A DNA stretch of 61,906 nt from Nitrospinota bacterium. GTDB lineage: Bacteria; Nitrospinota_A; UBA7883; JACRGQ01. Positions within the stretch are counted from its first letter, which is position 1, and every line of letters begins with the position of its first letter. The notes under the pieces are model-generated. The model ran no database searches and was not told where the DNA came from. It saw nothing but the letters and a program-made list of their open reading frames with translations. The translations under genes were made by a program, and so were the position numbers. The stretch is taken from positions 1 to 61,906 of the forward strand of contig JACRGQ010000033.1 in the NCBI GenBank assembly GCA_016217735.1, read 5' to 3'. Positions 27,890 through 37,054 of the stretch are shown in pieces.

Positions 27890-28715
27890 CGATCACACCC
27901 TCAATGCCGTTGGTTTTCATTTCCCCTATCGCCCGCTTGGCCGCTTCGGCTGTTTCAAACGGGGCGGAGACAACCTTAAATACTTCCCGGTCTTTGCGCT
28001 CTTCCACAATCTCCGTTCGGACACTGGCGGCCCTGAAATGTTTTTCCGCCACCAATGCGCGGTCTTTCAACCAAATGGGGCCTACAATTAGATATTTTCC
28101 GTCAACTTCGGCCATTGGCGCAACATTTAATTTTTCCCCGGCGGTTTTCAGCTCTTTCCAGGCGGCGGCGTCATTGGCCGGGCCAGCCTTGACCGTAAAG
28201 GCGGACATCGGGCGCAACGCCGTCTCGGCGGCGGCGATCACCCCTTTTTTCGCCAGCGATTGCGCATGGCGTTCGGCGTTTTCGCGCAGGAGAAAAATGC
28301 CGAAACGGATGCGCCACCGGGGCGCGGCTGGCGGGGATTCCGCCTGCTTGAGCGCGGCGGCATCCGCCGTTTGCGCCGCCGCGGGCGTTTCCCGCCGCAC
28401 TGGCACATCGATAACCGGAGCGGCATTTGCCGTTACCGCCTCTTCCCGCAAGATGCGCGGCGGAGGGGCGATGGAAACCGGCGCGGCGCGCCGCGCGGGA
28501 GGGGGTTCCGGGAGATTGAGATACAGCATGGCGGCGCCCCCCAGCAGGAGCATGAGCAGCGCGAGCCGCAGCGGCGCGGCCATGCTCTTTCCGGGCCGCC
28601 CCCACTCTTCTTGCGGCATGAAGCGGATGCCGGTGCCGGGCCGCAAAAGATTGAACTCTTTTGAATACGTTTTTTTGGGAGGGGTGTGGCGGGAAGGATT
28701 TGGCTTTTTCACCAT
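27882..28715 (-). CDS. SPOR-domain inner-membrane protein
   Basis: It has 277 residues. A basic cytoplasmic N-terminus of about 48 residues precedes one membrane helix at about 49-67 (LRLALLMLLLGGAAMLYLNL), then a Pro/Ala-rich linker. Two SPOR-like repeats follow: RWRIRFGIFLLRENAERHAQ (about 133) and YLIVGPIWLKDRALVAEKHF with a final FETAEAAKRAIGEMK. SPOR domains bind denuded peptidoglycan, usually at the septum. The ATG lies at the edge of the 54-bp repeat shared with tRNA-Val; TAAAAT is 6 nt upstream and no Shine-Dalgarno is seen. Confidence 0.82.
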   Translation of the reverse strand: MVKKPNPSRHTPPKKTYSKEFNLLRPGTGIRFMPQEEWGRPGKSMAAPLRLALLMLLLGGAAMLYLNLPEPPPARRAAPVSIAPPPRILREEAVTANAAPVIDVPVRRETPAAAQTADAAALKQAESPPAAPRWRIRFGIFLLRENAERHAQSLAKKGVIAAAETALRPMSAFTVKAGPANDAAAWKELKTAGEKLNVAPMAEVDGKYLIVGPIWLKDRALVAEKHFRAASVRTEIVEERKDREVFKVVSAPFETAEAAKRAIGEMKTNGIEGVIDE

Positions 28716-28767
28716 GTCTTCATTTTATGTCAAACCAAAATAAAAATGGTGGGCGAAACAGGGCTCG
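28714..28767. repeat. 54-bp direct repeat, left copy (att-like)
   Basis: It is identical to 28905-28958 except for three bases. It includes a copy of the last 21 bases of tRNA-Val (28747-28767) and ends at the start codon of the SPOR gene. The 137 bp between copies is very GC-rich, has no integrase or gene, and contains the hairpin atccgggc...gcccggat. Confidence 0.75.
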
Positions 28768-28904
28768 GCCACTGTCGCGGCCGCATCACGCTCCCGCTCC
28801 ATCGGCCCCCGCCCGCCGCTATCCGGGCGTCCATGCCCGGATGCGCTCCGCCCTGCTCGCGCCGCGGCGCGCGTTTCGAGCCACACGGCGGCATTGCCAA
28901 GCCA

Positions 28905-28958
28905 ATGTCGTCATTTTACGTCAAGCCAAAATAAAAATGGTGGGCGAAACAGGGCTCG
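28905..28958. repeat. 54-bp direct repeat, right copy, overlapping the tRNA-Val 3' end
   Basis: The partner of 28714-28767, 191 bp apart. Its last 21 bases are the 3' end (CCA, acceptor and part of the T arm) of the functional tRNA-Val, the region where integrases commonly recombine. Confidence 0.75.
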
Positions 28959-29013
28959 AACCTGTGACATCCAGCTTGTAAGGCTGGCGCTCTACCAACT
29001 GAGCTATTCGCCC
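28938..29013 (-). tRNA. tRNA-Val (anticodon UAC)
   Basis: The reverse strand folds as a 76-nt cloverleaf. The acceptor is GGGCGAA/TTCGCCC, the D arm contains AGCTCAGTTGGTAGAGC, the anticodon stem CCAGC/GCTGG encloses CTTACAA, and the T arm is ACAGG/CCTGT around TTCGAGC. The CCA end is encoded. TAC in the loop centre reads Val GUN codons. Confidence 0.95.
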
Positions 29014-29025
29014 GTGCGGTGTTGG

Positions 29026-29031
29026 ATTATA
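29026..29031 (-). promoter_or_regulatory. -10 box of tRNA-Val
   Basis: TATAAT on the minus strand, 12 nt upstream of the mature tRNA 5' end. No good -35 is visible at 17 bp. Confidence 0.5.
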
Positions 29032-29091
29032 GCACCGGTTTCTTCAAAACGGAGAACTACGGTGAAAATTGCGGGATGGGCGCGTGGGCGC

Positions 29092-31524
29092 TCACTCGGC
29101 CGGGAAAAACCGTTCCACCGGGTCGGACCATGTTGTAAGGAAAAATCCGCCCGGCGCGGGACGGAGCACGATCTCCCCCACAAGATCGGTGCGGAACACC
29201 GCGGCGTTTTGGGCCGCCAGCGTTTCGAGCGTGGCGCGCGCCGGAAAGCGGTAGTGGTTCATCACCCCCGCGCTGATCACCGCCAGCTTTGGCGCCACCG
29301 CCGCGGTGAATTCCGGCGTGGTGGAGCTGCGGCTGCCGTGGTGCGCCACATGCAAAAGACCGGCGTTCACCGGCGCGCGGCGCGCAAGCAGCTCGCGCTC
29401 CACCGGCTTTTCGGCGTCGCCGGGAAGGAGCAGCCGTTTTCCTTCCATCGCCGCCATCAGCACCAGCGAGCGGTTGTTGTCCTTGCGCTCCGTCACCGCC
29501 GCGAAAAACTCCGGCGTGGGGGAGAGCACGTCGATGCTTCCGCCGCCGAAGGCGAGGCGGTTCCCCGCCACGAGCCGCCCCACGCGCGTTCCGCGCTCCG
29601 CCGCCGCGGCGCGCAGCGCGGGGAGCATCTTCTCGTCGCCGCCGTTGTCGTAATAGGCCGCCACGGGAAAGCGGCGGATCAGGGCGAAGAGGCCCCCCAC
29701 ATGATCCATATCGCCGTGCGTGGCGATCACCGCATCCAGCTTCCGGATGCCGAGCCGCCGCAATTCGGGGAGCACCGCCAGATCGCCCGCGTCGAAATTC
29801 CCGAAGGCCGGGCCTCCGTCCACCAGCACGCTCGCCCCTTCCTTGAAGAGGATGAGGGTTGCGTCTCCCTGCCCCACGTCGATAAAGCGGAACTCGCCGT
29901 GGCTCCGCGGCGCGGGCCAATAAAACAGGACGGCCGCCGCGATACAGGCGGCTGAAAGCAGATACGCGAGGCGTCCGCGGTAAAACGCCAAAAGGGCGAG
30001 CGCCGCGTAAAAGAATGCGATGAGCCACGGCGCGGGGGCGGGGCCGGAGAACGAGAGCAGCGGATGCGCGGCGAACAATGCGGCCATGCCGTCCAGCATT
30101 GCGAACGGAAGCGATGAAATCCACGCCGCGGCCGGCGCAAGCGGCGGGAAGAAATAACCGGCGAACGCGGCGGCGAACACCGACGGCACCGCCACGGCCC
30201 CAAGCGGAATGGCGGCAATGTTCGCCACGATCCCCGCCCCGTACAGCTCGTTGAACACCGCCATCATCACCGGGGCGAGCGCCACCGTGATGGCCGCGCT
30301 GATTTTCACCGTCAGCCACAGTTCGTCCGCCCGTCTCCGCCGCCAGCTTTTTTCCGGCGCGGGATTTTCCAGCGGATCGGGCTCTTCCCCTTCATCGCGC
30401 GCCATCATCACGATGATAGTCAGCACCGCCCCGTATGAAAGGATGAACGAAACGCTGAAAAGCGCCGCCGGGTCGCACAGCAGCGTCAGCATGGCGGCGA
30501 TGGCGAGCGCGTTGAGCATTTGGTTTTCCCGCCGGGCGGCAATGGCGGTGAAAAAGGCGGCCGCCATGATGCCGGCGCGCACGGCGGATACCTTTGCCCC
30601 GGCGGTGAAGACGAACAGCCCTACCGCCAACAGCGCCGCCAGCGCGGCGGCGCGCCGGTGAAAACCTTCCTCCGCCCACGCGCGGTTGAAAAGCCAGCAA
30701 AAATTAAAAAGCAAATAGTTGAAGGCAAAAAACGCGATGCCGCTGATAAAGCCGACATGCAGCCCCGAAACGGCGAAAAGGTGGGCGATGCCGGCCATGG
30801 CGTAGTTGCGCTTTTCCTGCCGCGAAAGGGCGCCGGTAATGCCGATGCTCATGGCGGCCGCGGCCGGGGCGCGCTCCGCCGGATAATAGTGAGCGATGAA
30901 GCCGTTCATCGCGCGGCGCAAGCGTTCGCCGATGTTGGCGGGACGCCAACCGGCCCCGCGCTCGACAACGGTCACCGCATCCCCCCGCGCCGAAAGCCGC
31001 GCGCCGACACCGGCGTCCCGCATGTGCGCCGCGTAATCGAACCCGCCGATGTTGCGCATGCCGGTGACCGGCTTCAGCCGCGCGCCGGCGATCCGGACGG
31101 CATCCCCCGGCAGCGGCGCTTCCCCCTCCACATTCCGCAATGACACCTGCACGCCTCCGCGCACGGGGCGTCCGTCCAGCGTTTCGGCCTCAAGGATAAA
31201 GTGACAGCCGGAGGGATAATACTCGAACCCGCCCGTTATCCGCCCGGTCAATTCGCCGTTCACCGGCACGTTGTTGACGATGTGTTCCGGCGCGTCGAAC
31301 GCGGCGGCGGCGTGCCACATCCCCCAAACCCCGGCGGCGGCGAACAGCGGCAAAAGAATGCGGCCGCGCAACGGCATTTTTGAAATGAGGATGAGGAGAA
31401 GCGACGCCGCGGTGAGCAGGAGCAGGGCGAAAGCCGAAAACCCCCACAACCGATAGGCAAGCACCCCGGCCATCAACCCGAAGAGGAATTCGGCGGCGGG
31501 AAAGAGACGGATAGCGGTCCCCAT
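29092..31524 (-). CDS. comEC: ComEC/Rec2-type DNA uptake channel
   Basis: An 810-residue inner-membrane protein that passes single-stranded DNA into the cytoplasm during natural transformation. The N-terminal DUF4131 region is followed by the competence domain (about 230-500) with many helices (HLFAVSGLHVGFISG is diagnostic). A C-terminal metallo-beta-lactamase domain has HGDMDH at about 603-608, a second histidine region VAHHGSRSS and LLPGDAE. The MBL metal motif is complete, so nuclease activity is possible. TAAAAT lies 10 nt before the ATG with no Shine-Dalgarno. Other com genes are not in the window. Confidence 0.93.
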   Translation of the reverse strand: MGTAIRLFPAAEFLFGLMAGVLAYRLWGFSAFALLLLTAASLLLILISKMPLRGRILLPLFAAAGVWGMWHAAAAFDAPEHIVNNVPVNGELTGRITGGFEYYPSGCHFILEAETLDGRPVRGGVQVSLRNVEGEAPLPGDAVRIAGARLKPVTGMRNIGGFDYAAHMRDAGVGARLSARGDAVTVVERGAGWRPANIGERLRRAMNGFIAHYYPAERAPAAAAMSIGITGALSRQEKRNYAMAGIAHLFAVSGLHVGFISGIAFFAFNYLLFNFCWLFNRAWAEEGFHRRAAALAALLAVGLFVFTAGAKVSAVRAGIMAAAFFTAIAARRENQMLNALAIAAMLTLLCDPAALFSVSFILSYGAVLTIIVMMARDEGEEPDPLENPAPEKSWRRRRADELWLTVKISAAITVALAPVMMAVFNELYGAGIVANIAAIPLGAVAVPSVFAAAFAGYFFPPLAPAAAWISSLPFAMLDGMAALFAAHPLLSFSGPAPAPWLIAFFYAALALLAFYRGRLAYLLSAACIAAAVLFYWPAPRSHGEFRFIDVGQGDATLILFKEGASVLVDGGPAFGNFDAGDLAVLPELRRLGIRKLDAVIATHGDMDHVGGLFALIRRFPVAAYYDNGGDEKMLPALRAAAAERGTRVGRLVAGNRLAFGGGSIDVLSPTPEFFAAVTERKDNNRSLVLMAAMEGKRLLLPGDAEKPVERELLARRAPVNAGLLHVAHHGSRSSTTPEFTAAVAPKLAVISAGVMNHYRFPARATLETLAAQNAAVFRTDLVGEIVLRPAPGGFFLTTWSDPVERFFPAE

Positions 31525-31621
31525 TAATGGGTGTATTTTACTTCGAGTCCGTCCAACGGGTTTTTATTTCTTTAAAATCCGATCATGGCGCAACACCGCG
31601 AAAAACGGCCTCTTTCCATTG

Positions 31622-31650
31622 TTGACTGGCCGCCGGGGCGGGCGTATAAA
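31622..31650 (+). promoter_or_regulatory. Near-consensus sigma-70 promoter of gap-pgk
   Basis: TTGACT (31622-31627), a 17-bp spacer and TATAAA (31645-31650). The predicted start near 31657 leaves about 44 nt of leader before the gap ATG. TGTTGAC (31620-31626) and GTCAACA (31657-31663) form an inverted repeat spanning the promoter, a possible operator. Confidence 0.75.
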
Positions 31651-31655
31651 TGTAA

Positions 31656-32708
<1,053 letters not shown>

Positions 32709-32712
32709 TCCG

Positions 32713-33906
32713 ATGCTGAACAAGCTGACGATGGACAAGCTGGACGTGGGCGGCAAGCGCTGCTTCGTCCGGGTCGATTTCAACGTGCCACTGGACGATT
32801 TCCAGAAAATCACCGACGACACCCGCATCCGCGGGACGCTTCAAACGATCAACGACCTGATCGACCGGGGGGCGAAGGTGATCCTCGCCTCGCACCTGGG
32901 GCGGCCGGACGGCGAGCGCAACCCGAAATACAGCCTCAAGCCGGTGCAGGCGCGCCTGGCGCGGCTCCTGAACCGCGAGGTGCTGTTTGCCCCGGACTGC
33001 GTGGGGCCCGAAGTGGAAAAGATGGTGGCCGCCATGAAAAACGGCGACGTGCTGTTGCTGGAAAACCTCCGCTTCTATAAAGAAGAGGAGGCGAACGACC
33101 CCGGCTTTTGCAAAAAGCTGGCGGCGCTGGCCGACCTCTACATCAACGACGCGTTCGGCACCGCCCACCGCGCCCACGCCAGCACCGAGGGGATCACCAA
33201 GCTGGTGGCCAAATCGGCCGCCGGCTACCTGATGAAAAAGGAAATCGAATACTTCAACCGCTCGGTGGCCGATCCGGCCCGGCCGGTGGTCGCCATCGTC
33301 GGCGGCGCGAAGGCCAGCACCAAGATCAAGGTGTTCATAAACCTCATTGACCATGTGGACAAGATCATAGTCGGCGGCGGGTTGGCCTTCACCTTTTACA
33401 AGGCGCTGGGCTACAATGTCGGCAAATGCAAGGTGGAAGAGAATATGCTTGACGCCGTGCAGAAGATCAAGGACAAGGCGCGCGAAAAAGGGGTGAAATT
33501 TTATCTCCCCGTCGATTTCGTGGTGGCCGACCGCATCGATCCGCGGGCGAACACCAAGATCGTCCCGGCCAAGGAAATTCCGGACGACTGGTTCGCGCCG
33601 GACATCGGCCCCGCCAGCGTGATGCTGTTCAAGGAAGTGCTGCACGACGCCAAGACCATCATCTGGAACGGCCCGATGGGGGTGTTCGAGATGGACATCT
33701 TCTCGCGCGGCACGATGGCGATGGTGCATGCCGTGGCGGACTGCTATGCGTTGACCATCGCCGGCGGCGGCGATACCGACGTGGCCATCCACAAGGCCGG
33801 CCAGAGCGACAAGTTCAGCTTTATCAGCACCGGCGGCGGCGCGTTCCTCGAACTGCTGGAAGGAAAAACCCTGCCGGGCCTTGCCGCCCTCTCCCCCACC
33901 GAATAA
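32713..33906 (+). CDS. pgk: Phosphoglycerate kinase
   Basis: It transfers phosphate between 1,3-bisphosphoglycerate and ADP. It has 397 residues. It contains KRCFVRVDFNVPLDD with the substrate Asp/Asn, HLGRPDGERNPKYSL, ENLRFYKEEEAND, AIVGGAKASTKIKV and the C-terminal GGGDTDVAIHKAG and STGGGAFLELLEGKTLPG nucleotide motifs. The usual VAKA spacing is slightly varied. It is cotranscribed with gap. Confidence 0.97.
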   Translation: MLNKLTMDKLDVGGKRCFVRVDFNVPLDDFQKITDDTRIRGTLQTINDLIDRGAKVILASHLGRPDGERNPKYSLKPVQARLARLLNREVLFAPDCVGPEVEKMVAAMKNGDVLLLENLRFYKEEEANDPGFCKKLAALADLYINDAFGTAHRAHASTEGITKLVAKSAAGYLMKKEIEYFNRSVADPARPVVAIVGGAKASTKIKVFINLIDHVDKIIVGGGLAFTFYKALGYNVGKCKVEENMLDAVQKIKDKAREKGVKFYLPVDFVVADRIDPRANTKIVPAKEIPDDWFAPDIGPASVMLFKEVLHDAKTIIWNGPMGVFEMDIFSRGTMAMVHAVADCYALTIAGGGDTDVAIHKAGQSDKFSFISTGGGAFLELLEGKTLPGLAALSPTE

Positions 33907-33910
33907 TCAA

Positions 33911-34003
33911 GTGCCTCAGTTTGAAAAAATATGGCGGGCAGGACAGACAGCAGCCTATAGGCCATCTCCGGAGCGGATGGAAAAAAGCCATTCCGCTCCT
34001 TCC
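33911..34003. repeat. Intergenic repeat, family 2, copy 2
   Basis: It carries cctcagtttgaa, cagcctataggccatctccg and a hairpin ggagcgga-tgg/ccattccgctcc (33970-33999) matching the copy after thrS. It starts 5 bp after the pgk stop and may end the transcript, although no T-run follows. Confidence 0.65.
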
Positions 34004-34013
34004 ATTCTGGATT

Positions 34014-34060
34014 CCCGCCGGAGTTTACCCCCGCCTTCGCGGGGATAAACTCCGGCGGGG
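34014..34060. terminator. Long hairpin between convergent pgk and methyltransferase genes
   Basis: cccgccggagttta (34014-34027) pairs perfectly with taaactccggcggg (34046-34059), extended inward by ccccc/ggggg. It resembles the widespread cgccttcgcgg intergenic repeat type. It could terminate both strands, but the T-run is missing, so the function is uncertain. Confidence 0.5.
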
Positions 34061-34088
34061 GCGAGGATGACAACAACGGGGAATCGGG

Positions 34089-34979
34089 CTACTTCTTGAA
34101 TCCAACCGCGAAGAGGTTCCCCGCCGGGAGCGGCACCGGGATATGGCCGATGCCCGTCGCCTTCAACACCGCGATCAGTTGCGCCTTGGCCGGCAGTGGC
34201 AGCAGCTTTATCCAGTAGTGCGCCGGATAGGTGTTGATCACCGTCCGCACATCCACCTCTTTGAACCCCGCGCCTTCCAGCAAACGGGTGACGCCGCGCG
34301 GCGAAAAAAGCTGGAGGTGTTCGATATCGAAAATGGGGGATTTCATGCCGAGCAGTTTCGCGGAAAAAGCGCGGTGGTTGTGGCAGACGAGGGCGAGCGC
34401 CCCGCCCGGCTTGAGCAGGCGGAAGGCGGCGGCGCAGACGGCGGCGGGTTCGGACAGGTGCTCCATCGTCTGAAAGCAGGTGATGAGCGAAAAACTTTTC
34501 GGCTGAAAAGCCGATTCATAAAAAATTCCTTTGCGGATGAGCGGGCGGATGTTTTCCTTCGCCGCCCGTATCGGCGCATCCGAAGGCTCCACCCCCGCCA
34601 CGCCGGTAAAACCGTTTTCGAGGAGCCGCTCCAGAAACGCGCCGTCGCCCGCGCCGATGTCAAGCGCGCCGATGCGGTCCGGCAGCTTGCGCGCCGCGCG
34701 CAGAACGTGGGCGATGCAGGTGCGCGCCGCCCGCGCGGATTCCTCGCCGCTGTCGAATGCGGCCGCTTCATAGGCGGCGGCAAGCGCGTCGGCCGCCGGG
34801 ACGGGGGTGGCGTAGATCAGGTCGCACGCATCGCAGCGGACCAGCCGCAGGTGCATCTGTTCCGGCGTTTTGCGCGAGGCATAGGCGAAGGCATCAAGCT
34901 TGGCGGAGTCGTAATTGGCTTCGGCGAAAAGGTTCGCCGAGCGGTCGGCGCCGCAGACGGGGCAGCGCCGTTCGCGCAT
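34089..34979 (-). CDS. SAM-dependent methyltransferase with N-terminal zinc-ribbon-like motif
   Basis: It has 296 residues from the ATG at 34979. The N-terminus has CPVCGADRS and a later VRCDACDLIYATP, a four-cysteine putative zinc site typical of sugar or polyketide-type class I methyltransferases. The SAM-binding motif I is ALDIGAGDGAFLERLLENGF, then FQTMEHLSEPA and FRLLKPGGALALV. Probable targets are small molecules such as sugars; a role in the adjacent glycan block is inferred from strand and position. The open frame runs to 35042, but the longer start crosses two hairpins. Confidence 0.8.
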   Translation of the reverse strand: MRERRCPVCGADRSANLFAEANYDSAKLDAFAYASRKTPEQMHLRLVRCDACDLIYATPVPAADALAAAYEAAAFDSGEESARAARTCIAHVLRAARKLPDRIGALDIGAGDGAFLERLLENGFTGVAGVEPSDAPIRAAKENIRPLIRKGIFYESAFQPKSFSLITCFQTMEHLSEPAAVCAAAFRLLKPGGALALVCHNHRAFSAKLLGMKSPIFDIEHLQLFSPRGVTRLLEGAGFKEVDVRTVINTYPAHYWIKLLPLPAKAQLIAVLKATGIGHIPVPLPAGNLFAVGFKK

Positions 34980-35000
34980 TTGCACGGTTAAACCCCACCC

Positions 35001-35055
35001 GCGCCGTGCATGACCACGGCGCGTCCTCCCCTTATCGCCCATGGCGAAGGGGAGG
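35001..35055. repeat. Two adjacent hairpins between the GT2-fusion and methyltransferase genes
   Basis: gcgccgtg (35001-35008) pairs with cacggcgc (35015-35022). cctcccctt (35025-35033) pairs with aaggggagg (35047-35055). The second resembles the arms of the MITE core at 9094 and 10456. They could reduce read-through into the methyltransferase. Confidence 0.5.
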
Positions 35056-35080
35056 AACTATTTTCAAACAGGGGCACTCG

Positions 35081-37054
35081 TTACTCCCGGCCCCGCGCCT
35101 GGGTTTCCGAGGCCTGCCGCACCTCGCCGTTCATCACGATGTTCCGCCGGATGAAGCGGGGGCGCTGCTTGACCTCCTCGAATATTTTGGCGATGTATTC
35201 CCCCACAATGCTGAGGGCGAGGAGATTGATGGAGCCGAAGAACACCACCGTCAACAGCACGGTGGTGGTGCCCTTCGGGGCGATGTCGGGGAAAATCAGT
35301 TTGAGGATTATATCGATGATGGTGAGGAGGGCCGAAACGCCGAAGAGCGCCCAGCCGGCAAAGCTCAACATGTTCAGCGGCGTGTTGCTGAATGAGAGTA
35401 TCCCCTTTTTGGCCCAGTCGATGTTCTTGAGCAGGCTGTTGGTGGATACGCCGAACATCCGCTCCGGGCGGACGTACGGGATGCCGGTTTGGCGGAAACC
35501 GGCGTAGGCGCGCAGTCCGCGCATGAAGGCGTCGCGTTCGGGAAACCGGACAAGCGCCTTGACCACCTTTTTGTCCAGCAGCGAAAAATCCCCCGCGTCA
35601 TGCGGAATGTTCAGGTACGAGAACCAGTCGAACACGCGGTAGAAAAGCTTGTAGGCGAACTGCATGTGGAGCGGCGCTTCGCGTTTCACCCGCACGCCGT
35701 ATACCACCTCGTACCCCTCTTTCCACTTTTCCATGAACTGTTCGATGATCTCGGGCGGATCCTGCAGGTCGCCGTCCATCAGCACGCAGCCGTTTTTCGT
35801 GGCGATCTCCATGCCGCTGCGGAAGGCCGCCTGCGAGCCGAAATTGCGTGAATGGGTGATGCCGACGACATGCCGGTCGCGCGCGCTGATGGCGCGGATG
35901 ACCTCTTCGCTGTTGTCGGGGCTGTTGTCGTTGACGAAGATGATTTCGTAATCGATGTTGAGGGCGGCGAAAACCTTCACCAGCCGTTCGTGCATGATGG
36001 GAATCGCCTGGCCGTCCTTGTAACAGGCGACGATGGCGGAGATGCTGTAGACGGTATCCACCCCCCGCTGCTTGGACGAGCGGTGGTACTTTTCCGGATC
36101 CTTGAGACCCTTGTACCAGTCCACGGTTTTCAGCAGGCCGTCGCGCAGGGTGGCGCGGGCCGCCCAGCCGATCCGCCGCTTGGCCTTGGCGGGATCGGCG
36201 TACCATTCCTGAACGTCCCACGCGCGGCTTTGCATCTCGAATTTCGGTTCTTCGGCGATGCCGAATATGCCGCGCGCCACGGCGGCCATATCGGATATTT
36301 TCGTCCGCACGCCGCCGCCGATGTTGAACGATTCGCCCCAGTCCTCTTCCCGCAGGTTGAGCGCCGCGTCGATGAACGCCTCGCAGGCGTCGTCGACATA
36401 TACGAAATCGCGCGATATGTCGGGGTTGACGAGCGGCGGATATTTTCCCGCCAGCCCCTTGGCGATCAGCGCGGGGATGAGCCGCGCGGCGTCTTCGTAG
36501 GGGCCGTAGATGGAGTAGAGCCGCAGGTTGGCGCAGGGAAAGCGGAGTTTTTTGCCGTAGTAGTGCAGCAGCCCGGCCACCGCCATCTTGCTTACGGCGT
36601 AGTGGCTGTTCGGCGCGAGCCGCGCGTCTTCGGCGGGGCCGGACGCGTTATCGCCGTATTCCGACGAACTCCCCGCGTGTATGTAGCGAACCGCGCCCTG
36701 TTTCCGCAGCTCTTCCAGCAGTTTCACGGTGTAGTTGACGTTGGTGCGGTAAATAAGGTCGAAATCGGTTTCAAATGAATACGCGCCGTACGCCACGCAA
36801 TCGAACACCGTGCGGGGGCGCACGGTATCGACGAGCGTTTTTATGTTGGTGTCCACCAGCAGGTCGGTGACGAGAATATTCTGCTCCGGCAGCCCTTCCA
36901 GCCGCCACGCCCACTGCTGCGTTTTGGTGCCGTACACGTCGGATCGCGCCGCCAGCAGCATGCGGAAGAGGTTAGCCCCCACGAAGCCGCTGGCCCCCAG
37001 CACGAGGATCGGCCCTTGCAGCCGCTCGATCTTGGCCCTCAGTTCCGGGTTCAT
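35081..37054 (-). CDS. Fusion of NAD-dependent sugar epimerase/dehydratase and GT2 polyprenyl-phosphate glycosyltransferase
   Basis: It has 657 residues. Residues 1 to about 325 are an extended SDR: GASGFVG at 20-26, AGSSSEYG near 127 and the catalytic YAVSK at 152-156. Residues 338 to about 545 are a GT2 domain of the DPM1/GtrB/ArnC type with VNDNSPD and DGDLQDPPE (427-435). Two membrane helices lie near 560-585 and 598-620. In the GT2 family such enzymes load a sugar from a nucleotide onto polyprenyl phosphate. The fusion suggests channelled synthesis and loading of one sugar. The ATG overlaps the transketolase C-subunit stop. The exact sugar is unknown. Confidence 0.85.
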   Translation of the reverse strand: MNPELRAKIERLQGPILVLGASGFVGANLFRMLLAARSDVYGTKTQQWAWRLEGLPEQNILVTDLLVDTNIKTLVDTVRPRTVFDCVAYGAYSFETDFDLIYRTNVNYTVKLLEELRKQGAVRYIHAGSSSEYGDNASGPAEDARLAPNSHYAVSKMAVAGLLHYYGKKLRFPCANLRLYSIYGPYEDAARLIPALIAKGLAGKYPPLVNPDISRDFVYVDDACEAFIDAALNLREEDWGESFNIGGGVRTKISDMAAVARGIFGIAEEPKFEMQSRAWDVQEWYADPAKAKRRIGWAARATLRDGLLKTVDWYKGLKDPEKYHRSSKQRGVDTVYSISAIVACYKDGQAIPIMHERLVKVFAALNIDYEIIFVNDNSPDNSEEVIRAISARDRHVVGITHSRNFGSQAAFRSGMEIATKNGCVLMDGDLQDPPEIIEQFMEKWKEGYEVVYGVRVKREAPLHMQFAYKLFYRVFDWFSYLNIPHDAGDFSLLDKKVVKALVRFPERDAFMRGLRAYAGFRQTGIPYVRPERMFGVSTNSLLKNIDWAKKGILSFSNTPLNMLSFAGWALFGVSALLTIIDIILKLIFPDIAPKGTTTVLLTVVFFGSINLLALSIVGEYIAKIFEEVKQRPRFIRRNIVMNGEVRQASETQARGRE

